A DNA stretch of 38,796 nt from Halorussus marinus (GTDB lineage Archaea > Halobacteriota > Halobacteria > Halobacteriales > Haladaptataceae), in the NCBI RefSeq assembly GCF_004765795.1, contig NZ_SBIV01000014.1:1-38796 (forward strand). The letters are read 5' to 3'. A program made the translations under genes and the position numbers. Positions 9,403 through 17,030 of the stretch are shown here, one piece after another (position 1 is the stretch's first letter; each line of letters starts with the position of its first letter). The notes beneath the pieces were generated by a model that was not told the origin of the DNA, ran no database searches, and worked only from the letters and a program-made list of their open reading frames with translations.

Positions 9403-9728
9403 TGCAGCAGACGCTGGCCGGCTGTGCCTTCTGCGAGGCTCCATCCGGGATAGAGACTGGGATCGCCTACACGTGGGGGAAGGAAGAGCGGGTCAACCAC
9501 CCGATTTGCGTCGACTGTGCGATCCAAGAGACGCCGGATCCCGATGATCGTGATCACTACGCCTGTGACAGCTGTGGCCTCGTCGTCAACGCGCTCGCAG
9601 CGCTCACACGGTTTCGAATCGAACTCGGCCATCTCGAAGGCCCGATACAGGTCTGTGCGCGGTGTAGTCCAGGCGGGCCAGCAACGTACTGGACACGCGA
9701 CCTCGAGGCACACATCGTCTCTGACTGA
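9402..9728 (+). CDS. Double zinc-ribbon protein
   Basis: A 108-residue protein with four CxxC pairs (CAFC, CVDC, CDSC, CARC), enough for two zinc-ribbon sites. No catalytic domain is visible; proteins of this sort usually bind nucleic acid or serve as protein adaptors. ATG 9402 overlaps the stop of the preceding gene (TGATG), so the two are probably translated together. An upstream GTG at 9399 is possible but less likely. The sequence ends RDLEAHIVSD. Function unknown. Confidence 0.7.
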   Translation: MQQTLAGCAFCEAPSGIETGIAYTWGKEERVNHPICVDCAIQETPDPDDRDHYACDSCGLVVNALAALTRFRIELGHLEGPIQVCARCSPGGPATYWTRDLEAHIVSD

Positions 9729-9878
9729 CCCGCCGAGCGGTCGTCGACGCGAGTGGTACGGCGACCACTGCGGGAGGGTCACAGTTGTCCGTAGCTGTCC
9801 CACCCCGCGAACTCAGCAGCGCTGGTTGTGTCGCTGTCTCGTTGCTCCGCTATCTTCAACAGACGGGCGCTCCTCGGG

Positions 9879-10235
9879 ATGACTATGGACTGCCCCGCGT
9901 GCGGGTCCCCCGTCACCCTCGAGGTCGGACCAGACCGGCCCCTGTCGACGTCGCTGTCCGACGCCGTCCTCGCAGCGGAAGAGGACGAGCAGATCGAGGT
10001 GACCCGCGATTGTTGGGACTGTGGCTGGCACGAAACGCGGGCGCTTCGCGTCGCATCGATCGACAGGACCGCCGGCGACGAGACTGCCGTCGAGCGAGCC
10101 GCACTCATCGACGAGATTGCCGATGAGCTCGCAGCGATCGGCTGTGTGGGTACGCTTGAGGAGACGCTGGCTGCAATCCGTGAGCAACGAGAAACCGACT
10201 CGGCGACGACCGATACGGACGACGCGGCGGAGTGA
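9879..10235 (+). CDS. Zinc-ribbon protein with helical C-terminus
   Basis: 118 residues from ATG 9879 (a second ATG at 9885 gives MDCPACGSPV, equally plausible). The N-terminal half has one treble-clef or ribbon-like zinc site made of CPACG and CWDCGW, about 40 residues apart. The C-terminal half is a predicted helix pair rich in Glu and Ala (ALIDEIADELAAIGCVGTLEETLAAI). The longer open frame upstream of 9879 is Arg/Ser-rich and not accepted. The next gene begins 6 bases after the stop, so they likely form an operon. Function unknown. Confidence 0.6.
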   Translation: MTMDCPACGSPVTLEVGPDRPLSTSLSDAVLAAEEDEQIEVTRDCWDCGWHETRALRVASIDRTAGDETAVERAALIDEIADELAAIGCVGTLEETLAAIREQRETDSATTDTDDAAE

Positions 10236-10241
10236 CTCGCA

Positions 10242-10571
10242 ATGCCTGATACAGAGGCCAACTATAATGTTCGTGAGCAAACCGGGAATCCCGAGCACGC
10301 ATCGGTCGACGATGTGGTTGACCTCGTGATCTACCGGGCGCAGAACCCGCGAACCGAGCACGAGGATGCACATTTCGATACGGCGGTCGCGGCTCTCGTC
10401 GACAGATACGGAACGGAGTCGGTCCGGACAGTCATCAACCGCATCCTCGTCGACGACGAGCCGTTCCGGACCGCCACGAACGGCCTTGAGATGCGCAACG
10501 TCGACGGCGTTCGGATCGGAACCGCAGCCAGCTGGTTTCTCGAGGAGCTAAACGCACAGGACGACCACTGA
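10242..10571 (+). CDS. Hypothetical 109-residue protein
   Basis: A 109-residue soluble acidic protein, MPDTEANYNVREQTG at the start. A predicted helical stretch DDVVDLVIYRAQNPRTEHEDAHFDTAVAAL is broken here into two helices, followed by VDRYGTESVRTVINRIL and a C-terminal helix ASWFLEELNAQ. I do not recognise the family. It starts 6 bases after the zinc-ribbon gene and likely shares its transcript. Confidence 0.6.
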   Translation: MPDTEANYNVREQTGNPEHASVDDVVDLVIYRAQNPRTEHEDAHFDTAVAALVDRYGTESVRTVINRILVDDEPFRTATNGLEMRNVDGVRIGTAASWFLEELNAQDDH

Positions 10572-10655
10572 GGGACCGGTTGAAAGGCCGCAGCGACAGG
10601 CCGTCGAGCCCCCATTTTTAACTCCTGTTCGTCCTATCTACCCGTCGAGGCCATA

Positions 10656-10913
10656 ATGGCACCCTCCACCCCGAGAGACTCAGATCCATCCCCCGATCTA
10701 CTCGTTGAAATCGTCGAGACACTGGAAGCCCACGGGCTCCCCACCGACTCGTATCAGCTCCACGACGCTGTTGACGTCGAGGCACTCGAGCAGCTTCTCG
10801 CATCCTCAGCCGGGGACGTGGAAGTCCGGTTCACCGTGGAGGGGATCCAACTCGCCGTCACCCACGACGGCGTCGATGTCCTTCTCGACGAGCCAGCCGG
10901 GGCACCGGATTAG
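10656..10913 (+). CDS. HalOD1-type protein
   Basis: 85 residues matching the pattern of the haloarchaeal HalOD1 output domain: an N-terminal helix (LLVEIVETLEAHG), a short stretch SYQLHDAVDVEALEQLL, then a beta unit VEVRFTVEGIQLAVTHDGVDVLL. HalOD1 occurs alone or fused to receiver/PAS modules and is thought to be a signalling output or interaction domain; its biochemical role is not established. A TATA-like TTTTTAAC lies near 10615-10622, about 35-40 bases before the ATG, so the gene seems to have its own promoter. The long structured region 10914-11500 follows. Confidence 0.65.
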   Translation: MAPSTPRDSDPSPDLLVEIVETLEAHGLPTDSYQLHDAVDVEALEQLLASSAGDVEVRFTVEGIQLAVTHDGVDVLLDEPAGAPD

Positions 10914-11228
10914 TAGCGCGATCGAATTCGTCGACAGCGACACTCCCTGAAAGCCCTCGGCCGCTCGGCATCCCGCGACCACCGCTGCGCTCCTCGTCCC
11001 TGCGGTGCTTGCGGGGTCGGGGGACGACCGAGGCGGCCTCGCCCTTTCTGAGTCCGCCAGGACGGTGAATGACCATCCGAGCGGCGCAGCCGGGTGGACA
11101 GGTGTGTCCGTACCGGCCCGCCCCGCTCGCCGCTGCCGCCCTCCGCGTCGCTCGCGACCGACCATTCCGGGCTGCCTGCCTGCGGTAGCGGGCGGGCTGC
11201 CGGGCTAAAGTGAATGTGCCCTCGGCGC

Positions 11229-11289
11229 CAGCGGGAAAGCGCGGGGGGTTGCGCGGCGTGGCTGCTCACCCCCCACGCTTTCTCCGCTG
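11229..11289. repeat. Near-perfect inverted repeat
   Basis: Arm 11229-11249 (CAGCGGGAAAGCG followed by GGGGGG) pairs with arm 11268-11289 (ACCCCCC to CCGCTG). There is one bulged base and one mismatch, and the loop is 18 bases (11250-11267). It is GC-rich and would be very stable as RNA or as single-stranded DNA. Confidence 0.8.
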
Positions 11290-11344
11290 GCCGCTCGCTC
11301 CGGGCGGGTCGGCGCGCGGTGCTGGTTGGGGTCGCCGCACTCGG

Positions 11345-11400
11345 GCGCGCTCTCGCTCGCGCCCGGTAGGGCGCTCGCGAAGGCGCGAGCGAGAGCGCGC
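11345..11400. repeat. Perfect 18-bp inverted repeat
   Basis: GCGCGCTCTCGCTCGCGC at 11345-11362 and its exact reverse complement at 11383-11400, separated by 20 bases. It is about 100 bases before the RPA-like ATG. The length and perfection argue for selection on structure. Confidence 0.9.
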
Positions 11401-11500
11401 AGTCGGTGCTATCGGTCGTCGACGTCGTCGGAAAACCGCGATGTTAGGGGCATCGCGGTGGCGGCGCACGAGCGCCTTCAGTGGTATCTGGAGGATACCA

Positions 11501-12361
11501 ATGTCAAGTAACAACTCGAGTCGCAAGGTCGTTACGGTGGATGAACAGGCATTCGAACGAACCGAAGACGCCGGCGTCGACGAGGACGGCTTCAAGGTCG
11601 TCGACGACAAACCGGAGTTCCGAGCGACGGTTCAGCAGGAAAAGCAGGCGAAGGTGGATTCCAACCACCCAGACGGCATCGTCCAGGACTTCTCGCACCT
11701 GCCCCTCGCGCAGGAAGAGAAGATTCGCGCCCGGGAGGCCGAACTGGACCACATCAGCGCCCAGGCGGAACTCGGCACCCAAGACGGGCGGGCGAAGCGA
11801 ACTCGCAAGGTCGTCACCGAACGGCGACAGCGTAAGCGGGCGGAACGCACCCCGGACCGGACGGATCCGCGAGAGCGTCTCTCCCGGATGGAGCTGGCGA
11901 AGGTGAACCAGGAAGCAGACCGGATGGCACAGCGGCTTCGCACCGGTCACAGTCGGGCGGCCGTCTCGCGGGCGCTCGCAAAGCGGGTCGCCAAGGGGCA
12001 AGACATCACCAAAGCAGTGTTCGACACGATGGATGCACTCAAGGCGGCCCCCGGCGCCATCTGCCCGATCGAGGACGTCCCGGACGTGCAGACGGATGAG
12101 GTGAGCATCGAAGGAGAAGTCGTTCAGCTCTGGGATGCTTCCAGCCGGAAGATCGCTCAAGTGGGCTTGGTCGCGGACGACACCGGGAAAATCAAGTTCA
12201 CCTCGTGGCGAAAATCGGAGCCTGCCTTCGTCCAAGAAGGGGACACCGTCCGAATGCGGGCGGTTAAGAAGAACTGGTACGAGGGACGATGTTCACTCGC
12301 CGTGACCTACGACAGTATGATCGTCTTCCCAGAACGCGACCGCCGCTGGTGGGAGGAGTAG
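11501..12361 (+). CDS. RPA-like single-stranded DNA-binding protein
   Basis: 286 residues from ATG 11501 (MSSNNSSRK). The C-terminal part (about 195-275) is an OB-fold of the archaeal RPA type: VSIEGEVVQLWDASSRKIAQ, GLVADDTGKIKFTSW, then GDTVRMRAVKKNWYEGRCSLAV. The N-terminal two thirds are charged and helical (KRTRKVVTERRQRKRAERT). Expected role: binding single-stranded plasmid DNA during replication, repair or transfer. The frame is open upstream to 11210, but that extension is unlike the rest. TATCTGGAGGATACC just before the ATG holds a GGAGG ribosome site. A terminator hairpin follows the stop. Confidence 0.72.
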   Translation: MSSNNSSRKVVTVDEQAFERTEDAGVDEDGFKVVDDKPEFRATVQQEKQAKVDSNHPDGIVQDFSHLPLAQEEKIRAREAELDHISAQAELGTQDGRAKRTRKVVTERRQRKRAERTPDRTDPRERLSRMELAKVNQEADRMAQRLRTGHSRAAVSRALAKRVAKGQDITKAVFDTMDALKAAPGAICPIEDVPDVQTDEVSIEGEVVQLWDASSRKIAQVGLVADDTGKIKFTSWRKSEPAFVQEGDTVRMRAVKKNWYEGRCSLAVTYDSMIVFPERDRRWWEE

Positions 12362-12382
12362 GGGCAACGCCCTTTCTTTTTT
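12362..12382 (+). terminator. Hairpin plus T-run terminator
   Basis: GGGC-AAC-GCCC (12362-12372) is followed directly by TTTCTTTTTT (12373-12382), right after the stop codon of the RPA-like gene. Confidence 0.65.
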
Positions 12383-12560
12383 CGTGAGTGCCGGACCGGC
12401 CCAGGCCCCACCGCCCCACCCACCGCTCCGTGCTCGCTCCCGCTGGTCGCTGCGCGCGCAGCCACAACCTCAAGAACCGAGCTGAGATGTATGTCAGAAT
12501 TCGGGAATTCGCTAACCGCGTGTATCCGTCCGAAATAAAAAGCAACTACCGCCTAGAGAG

Positions 12561-12568
12561 GTTTTTAG
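12561..12568 (+). promoter_or_regulatory. TATA box, leaderless promoter of 12593
   Basis: GTTTTTAG centred about 28 bases before the ATG at 12593, the spacing expected for a haloarchaeal leaderless transcript. A further AT-rich patch (GAAATAAAAAGC, about 12531-12542) lies upstream. Confidence 0.5.
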
Positions 12569-12592
12569 GCTGACTAGAAACATAGAGGGAAT

Positions 12593-13930
12593 ATGGTTAA
12601 ATCGGGAGACGTGGATCAGCGGTGGCAGGATCTATTGCGTAATCCACGAGAAGAGGTCCATCGTGAAATCAAAAGCTGGCTTGATCTGTCTGATAATGTG
12701 GACAAGGCAAACGTAGCAAAAGCGATGCTCGCATTAGCGAATTCTGGTGGGGGTCAGATTTTGATTGGATATGAGGAGGTCGGTGAATCATGGGAACCGG
12801 ATCCATCTCGACCACATCCGATTGACCACTACGATCAAGATACGATTAATGGGATCGTTGAGAAGTTTGCTGAGCCCCAGTTTCACTGTGAAGTATACCA
12901 TATTGAACATCCAGAATCTGGTGAAGTCTTTCCAATTATCGATGTACCGGGAGACCATCGGGTGCCGATTCGATCAGACAGTGCTGGCCCTGAAGACCAA
13001 CACGTTACCTACAACACATATTATATTAGGCGGCCAGGGCCAGAAAGTGCAGCACCGAAGACAGGACGTGAGTGGGACGAATTGATTCGGCGGTGTGTCA
13101 CTGCCTCACGTGATGATCTGTTAGATCGAATGCGAACCGTACTGACGGGGTTCGAAAAAGGAGCAAGTGAAGAAGAGATTGATCCGCTGGATCAGCTTGC
13201 TTCGTGGACTGAGGCTATGCGGGAAGACTGGGAAGCCAACGTGATGGACGAGTACGGAAATATGGATAATTCACCCTATCGTCACGGGTACTGGTCATTT
13301 GCTTACAGTCTGGATTCTGAGTTTGATCAGCCATCTCTCTCTGAGTTCTTAGATCTACTACGGGAGGTGAAAGGTCATGAAACGGGGTGGCCGGCGTGGC
13401 TGATCAGCGAGGATCAGGTACATCCCCGCGATGAGACAATCGAAGGGTGGTATACCGGCGGAACATTCGATGACCCAGCGCACGCAGACTACTGGCGTGC
13501 ATCCCCAGACGGGATGCTGTTCTTGCTTCGTGGCTATCAGGAAGACAGCAAAGATGAACTTGAGCCAGGTACAGTTTTGGATTATATTCTCCCAATCTGG
13601 CGAGTCGGTGAATGCTTGCTACATGCGAAGCGGTTGGGGCGAGAACTCGGTGAGGAAAACACGTCGGTCACCGTGCAAGCCCGATGGACGGGACTAGAGG
13701 GACGAACACTGGGCTCAATTGAAAATCGCCGTGGACTTTTCCCTCCGATTGAAAGAGAATCACATCAAGCGACAGTTACGGCCAGTCAACGCTTCACTGT
13801 TCAAGATTTTGAAGACGCTCTACCGGAAGTGGTTGAGACCTTGACCCAACCGCTATACCAGATCTTTGATTTCTACGAGCCGCCATCCGATCTAATCCAG
13901 AATGAGCTGGACCGGATGCAAAGCCAGTAA
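12593..13930 (+). CDS. AlbA_2/Schlafen-type putative nucleic-acid-binding protein
   Basis: 445 residues. The N-terminus (about 17-150) carries the AlbA_2 (divergent AAA-4, Schlafen-core-like) signature: an acidic/Trp start HREIKSWLDLSD, then AKAMLALANSGGGQILIGYEE, and a later strand pair ending NTYYIRRPGPES. The C-terminal half has ASPDGMLFLLRGYQEDS, DYILPIWRVGECLLHAKRLG and ARWTGLEGRTLG. I remember similar segments in the C-terminal part of bacterial AlbA_2 proteins. Members of this broad group include defence-associated and regulatory proteins; substrate unknown. The gene is AT-richer than its surroundings, has a leaderless promoter, and converges with the 13936 gene over a 5-base gap. The pair looks like an acquired module. 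Confidence 0.65.
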   Translation: MVKSGDVDQRWQDLLRNPREEVHREIKSWLDLSDNVDKANVAKAMLALANSGGGQILIGYEEVGESWEPDPSRPHPIDHYDQDTINGIVEKFAEPQFHCEVYHIEHPESGEVFPIIDVPGDHRVPIRSDSAGPEDQHVTYNTYYIRRPGPESAAPKTGREWDELIRRCVTASRDDLLDRMRTVLTGFEKGASEEEIDPLDQLASWTEAMREDWEANVMDEYGNMDNSPYRHGYWSFAYSLDSEFDQPSLSEFLDLLREVKGHETGWPAWLISEDQVHPRDETIEGWYTGGTFDDPAHADYWRASPDGMLFLLRGYQEDSKDELEPGTVLDYILPIWRVGECLLHAKRLGRELGEENTSVTVQARWTGLEGRTLGSIENRRGLFPPIERESHQATVTASQRFTVQDFEDALPEVVETLTQPLYQIFDFYEPPSDLIQNELDRMQSQ

Positions 13931-13935
13931 CAACG

Positions 13936-14685
13936 CTACTCTAGATGTTCATCCAATTCCCACGCACCTTCATCATCGTAATAGAAACCGGGATGATATC
14001 CGAACTGAGAGTTTGATAATGGTCGGAAAAGCGGTGTGAGTTGGTCACGGATACCGTCTTCATCGGACAGACTGAGAGGTGTGAGGCGCGAGGTGCGGTT
14101 AGGTTCAGGAAATGCTTCAACCCGGTCAACCTGCCGATGTTGGTCTATTGTCGCGTTCGTGAGATTTGTCCCACTGAGGATTGCATACACCTTCTCGCTG
14201 TGTTCATCAGGAAGGACGTCACGATAGAACTGGAGGACGGTGACGAGACTTAATTCAAGATCCTGTGAACTGACTGCATAGTCACAGTCGTATGAATGAC
14301 CGGTTGGATAGCAGAGCCCGCTCCCCCGGGCCTCATATATGCCAGTATCATACAGAGTTGCCACTGAACTCAGGTCTTTTCGATTCTCGTAGCGAGCGAC
14401 AATATGGTTCCATGTCGGATCCGCGTGTTCAAACAGTCTATCGGGCCGAAACGATGGTCGACACGTCGCGGGAACAGGCAGTTCCTCAAGTTCTGTGATA
14501 TCGACAAGACGCGATCCATCAAGAGCACTTTCAGGAACAATATGGAACAAGAGCTGTGGAATTGCATCCTCTGAATTAAGCATATCGAAGCGCTGAAGGT
14601 GGTATTCGCGATATAATGTCGACCGATCAACCGCCGGATATTCACGGTTGAGTTCATGGAGACGCCGAAGATGTGAATCACTCAT
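13936..14685 (-). CDS. Protein resembling the C-terminal part of AlbA_2 proteins
   Basis: 249 residues starting MSDSHLRRLHELNREYP. I know no named family for it. Segments such as QLLFHIVPESALDGSRLVDI and YDTGIYEARGSG resemble the C-terminal region that follows the AlbA_2 domain in many bacterial proteins, where an (L/F)HxxP segment is followed by an FRxGxIE-type strand. Here that part is a separate protein with no AlbA_2 domain, placed tail to tail with an AlbA_2 gene. The AT-richer codon use matches its partner. It may be a partner or regulator of the 12593 protein; this is inference from position and weak similarity. Confidence 0.55.
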   Translation of the reverse strand: MSDSHLRRLHELNREYPAVDRSTLYREYHLQRFDMLNSEDAIPQLLFHIVPESALDGSRLVDITELEELPVPATCRPSFRPDRLFEHADPTWNHIVARYENRKDLSSVATLYDTGIYEARGSGLCYPTGHSYDCDYAVSSQDLELSLVTVLQFYRDVLPDEHSEKVYAILSGTNLTNATIDQHRQVDRVEAFPEPNRTSRLTPLSLSDEDGIRDQLTPLFRPLSNSQFGYHPGFYYDDEGAWELDEHLE

Positions 14686-14840
14686 ATGCTCCCCCTCTCA
14701 CCTTAGATAAATATGTATTCGGTCCCCTGTTGTGGCCTTGAGTGCCGCCCCAGTTCCTGCATAGCCAGTTCATTGGTATAAGAATCAGACTCGGTCGCTG
14801 TACGCCATCGGTTCCGAGATATCTGAACCGTCTTGTAGAG

Positions 14841-14863
14841 GTTTATTCCACCCATAATGGGTG
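14841..14863 (+). promoter_or_regulatory. TATA box with adjacent dyad before tfb
   Basis: TATA-like GTTTATT (14841-14847) is followed directly by CACCCAT-A-ATGGGTG (14849-14863), a perfect 7-bp inverted repeat with a one-base centre. It lies 44 bases before ATG 14907 and would overlap the start-site region, so it is a likely repressor operator. Confidence 0.55.
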
Positions 14864-14906
14864 AAGGATTCGCTGTACTGGCGAGTTCCTGAACATGGTG
14901 AGAACG

Positions 14907-15827
14907 ATGACTACCAGAGACATCTACGAAACTGGCTTCGACGAAGACGTCCAAACAGAGTCGAGCGCTACCCAGTGTCCAGAGTGTGACGGCCGGGTCA
15001 CTACGAATGCGGTCGAAACGATCTGCGAGGACTGTGGACTTGTTATCGAGGAACAACGTATCGATCACGGGCCGGAGTGGCGGGCGTACGATGCAGACGA
15101 GCGCGAGCGAACAGGCGCACCACTCACTACAGCCCGTCACGATCGAGGCATCTCGACCGAGATCGGCCACGGAACCGACGCACACGGGAACGAACTCTCT
15201 GGTCAGAAACGCCGGCAGCTGGCCCGGATGCGACGTGAGCAGACCCGTGGTCGCTGGCGGTCCAAAGCGGAACGGAATCTCGCACACGGGTTGGGCGAGG
15301 TACGCCGGCTGGCGAGTGCGCTCGAGCTCTCTGAGTCGATTCGTGACCAGGCGTGCCAGCTCTTCCGGAGCGCTCAGAGCGAGGATCTGCTTCGAGGCAG
15401 ATCCATCGAAGCCATCGGTGCAGCGAGTATCTACGGTACCTGTCGATGTAACCAACACCCGCTTCTCCTCGAGGATGTCGTCGACGCCGCCCGAGTCGAG
15501 TCCGCTCGTGTCACCAACGCCTACCGAACACTGAATCGCGAATTAGAGCTCCCAGCACCACCAATGCGCCCGACGTCGTTCATTCCACGCCTGATCTCGG
15601 CGCTGGAGTTAGACCACGACATTCGTCGGCGCGCGAACGAACTCGCAGAACGCGCCGAGGGGACAACCCTCACGAACGGCTGTCAGCCATCGGGCGTCGC
15701 GGCCGCCTGTGTCTATCTGGCTGCCCAAGAGCAGGGCGCGTTGATTACCCAATCCACCGTCGCGTCGGCAGCAGAGGTGTCAGTCGTGACGCTCCGAAGC
15801 CGGCGAGACGAACTCCAAGCGATCTGA
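14907..15827 (+). CDS. tfb: Transcription initiation factor TFB
   Basis: 306 residues from ATG 14907 (MTTRDIYETG); ATG 14895 in the same frame adds four residues. The N-terminal zinc ribbon is CPEC...CEDCG, followed by a B-finger/linker stretch (GPEWRAYDADE...RHDRGISTEI). Two cyclin repeats follow: GEVRRLASALELSESIRDQA...IYGTC and ELDHDIRRRANELAE...GVAAACVYLAAQEQG, ending TLRSRRDELQAI. TFB recruits RNA polymerase to TATA-bound TBP. Haloarchaea carry several TFB paralogues, including plasmid ones that can shift promoter choice. The promoter has a dyad next to its TATA box. Some divergence (CQPSGVAAA in place of the usual GRSPxGxAAA) fits an accessory paralogue. Confidence 0.9.
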   Translation: MTTRDIYETGFDEDVQTESSATQCPECDGRVTTNAVETICEDCGLVIEEQRIDHGPEWRAYDADERERTGAPLTTARHDRGISTEIGHGTDAHGNELSGQKRRQLARMRREQTRGRWRSKAERNLAHGLGEVRRLASALELSESIRDQACQLFRSAQSEDLLRGRSIEAIGAASIYGTCRCNQHPLLLEDVVDAARVESARVTNAYRTLNRELELPAPPMRPTSFIPRLISALELDHDIRRRANELAERAEGTTLTNGCQPSGVAAACVYLAAQEQGALITQSTVASAAEVSVVTLRSRRDELQAI

Positions 15828-15880
15828 GACGCCTCCGGTAGAGGAATACCTACATACAGGCAGAGAGTCTACAAGGGGGT

Positions 15881-15985
15881 ATGGATCTGGACGAGACTGT
15901 CGAGTATCTGTCGACAGAACTCGATATCGAGCGGAGTGAGCACGTTCGCGAGGTCGGTCGAGCGGTCGCCGAGCTCCGTGACTGA
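15881..15985 (+). CDS. 34-residue small protein
   Basis: ATG 15881 preceded by AAGGGGG (a possible ribosome site) opens a 34-residue acidic, fully helical ORF: MDLDETVEYLSTELDIER followed by SEHVREVGRAVAELRD. It lies between tfb and the 16091 gene. It may be a helical adaptor or antitoxin-like peptide. Codon use and composition fit a real haloarchaeal protein, but the size leaves doubt. Confidence 0.45.
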   Translation: MDLDETVEYLSTELDIERSEHVREVGRAVAELRD

Positions 15986-16053
15986 ATCGGTCTCAGGCGG
16001 TCAGATTTATCCCGTCGTCGCCGAATCCGTCCCCGCATTTTCTCACCCCTGAG

Positions 16054-16060
16054 TTTAAAT
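16054..16060 (+). promoter_or_regulatory. TATA box of the 16091 gene
   Basis: TTTAAAT centred about 34 bases before ATG 16091, which would give a leader of only a few bases. Confidence 0.5.
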
Positions 16061-16090
16061 ACCAAACCGGGGGAAACGCGGAGCGAATCG

Positions 16091-16960
16091 ATGACTGACC
16101 ACAACTCAGACCGAGAGGCGTTCCAACCTGTCGGGGAGGGCGCTCTGGTGCCGGACCCAGCGCTGGATCAGCCAGCAGACGGCCAGCCAAGCCGCCAGCG
16201 TGAAGCCTCGCATTCGGGTGGGTATCCGGACGGAACAACCGACACAGACCGATCCTGTGTCTCCTGTGGCGCATCGATCCCGGCGTCGCAACGAAAATGC
16301 CGGTTCTGTCTCGAACACGAACTTGACGGCGCGTCGGAGTCGGGTGCTGCGAGTTCCGAGCAGACACTGCGTGGTGTGATCCACTTCCTCGTCGAATCGG
16401 GGACGTTCTACGGCGCCGTGGCAAGGGGAGCAGCAGCAGCGACACTTCTCTCGTCAGGTCACGACCAGCCCATCGACGACTGTACGCTCATCTACGATCT
16501 CGACGACGAGCCCGCACCCCAGCTAACCGAGCGCTGGCCTACGCTCCCCGCTGCTACTGAGGTGACCGCAGCGGCTGGCGACGCGTTACTAACAGCGGCC
16601 CGTGAGCGGACAGCGTGGAACGAGAGGAGCGATCGTTCTCAGACGGAGATTCCACGCGTCTATGACGAGCGTGGCCAGGGAATTCGCGATGAGTCGTCCC
16701 TCGAGCACACGCTCGACGACAGCGATCAGCTGTGGATCGTCCCAGCAATCGCTGTGGAAACAGTACCCCGCGAAACGAAATCCTCCAGTACCAGAGCTGA
16801 AATCCCGACCGTAACAGCCCTCGAGTGCCAGCACTGTACGAAAGAAACAGAACATCGCTTCAGTACACGCGAGTCGCTCCCTGACGAGACCTGGACGGGC
16901 CAACCAATCTGGGAGTGCCAAGTGTGTGGCACAGGTCGCTACGGGCCTGCTCCCGAATAG
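16091..16960 (+). CDS. Zinc-ribbon protein with a C-terminal domain shared with 24197
   Basis: 289 residues. The N-terminal 50 residues look disordered. A first zinc site is CVSCGASIPASQRKCRFC (about 57-74). The middle is Ala-rich and helical. At about 195-230 comes IPRVYDERGQGIRDESSL followed by DDSDQLWIVPA. The same block closes the 166-residue protein encoded at 24197 (IPMYDQHAQGIR...LWIVPA), so it is a mobile plasmid domain. A second zinc ribbon, CQHC...CQVCG, ends the protein. No enzyme signature is visible. A strong inverted repeat begins 12 bases after the stop. Confidence 0.7.
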   Translation: MTDHNSDREAFQPVGEGALVPDPALDQPADGQPSRQREASHSGGYPDGTTDTDRSCVSCGASIPASQRKCRFCLEHELDGASESGAASSEQTLRGVIHFLVESGTFYGAVARGAAAATLLSSGHDQPIDDCTLIYDLDDEPAPQLTERWPTLPAATEVTAAAGDALLTAARERTAWNERSDRSQTEIPRVYDERGQGIRDESSLEHTLDDSDQLWIVPAIAVETVPRETKSSSTRAEIPTVTALECQHCTKETEHRFSTRESLPDETWTGQPIWECQVCGTGRYGPAPE

Positions 16961-16972
16961 GGCAGTAGGAAT

Positions 16973-17030
16973 CTCACCGTTTAACCAACAGTCTCCGATG
17001 GAGATGGCTTCTGTTGGTTAACACGGTGAG
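16973..17030. repeat. 20-bp inverted repeat with inner hairpin
   Basis: CTCACCGTTTAACCAACAG (16973-16991) pairs with 17011-17030 with a single bulged base. The loop contains its own hairpin TCTCC-GAT-GGAGA (16992-17004). The core TTAACCAACA recurs as an inverted pair at 31866-31906. Possible roles are a terminator for the gene ending at 16960, a protein-binding site, or the remnant of a small mobile element. Confidence 0.8.

Larger units (their letters stand above)
10914..11500 (+). ncRNA. GC-rich structured region before the RPA-like gene
   Basis: A 587-base stretch between the HalOD1 and RPA-like genes with unusually high GC and several long hairpins. 11229-11249 pairs with 11268-11289 over about 20 bases with one bulge and one mismatch. 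11345-11362 pairs perfectly with 11383-11400 (18 bp, 20-base loop). TCGTCCC/GGGACGA also pair within 11008-11048. A frame from 11210 runs into the RPA-like gene, but its product there is Arg/Gly/Ser-rich, unlike the acidic proteins around it. I read this as a structured RNA or a very long 5' leader. It could also be a DNA-level structure such as an origin or transfer site. Confidence 0.4.

Noticed and set aside
11210-11500. N-terminal extension of the RPA-like protein
   Set aside because: In frame, but Arg/Gly/Ser-rich and with long inverted repeats, unlike the acidic protein that follows. ATG 11501 has a GGAGG site.
14703-15458. 251-residue minus-strand ORF
   Set aside because: It lies opposite the TFB gene, whose motifs are unmistakable. 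Its product has no recognisable pattern and a composition typical of an antisense frame.
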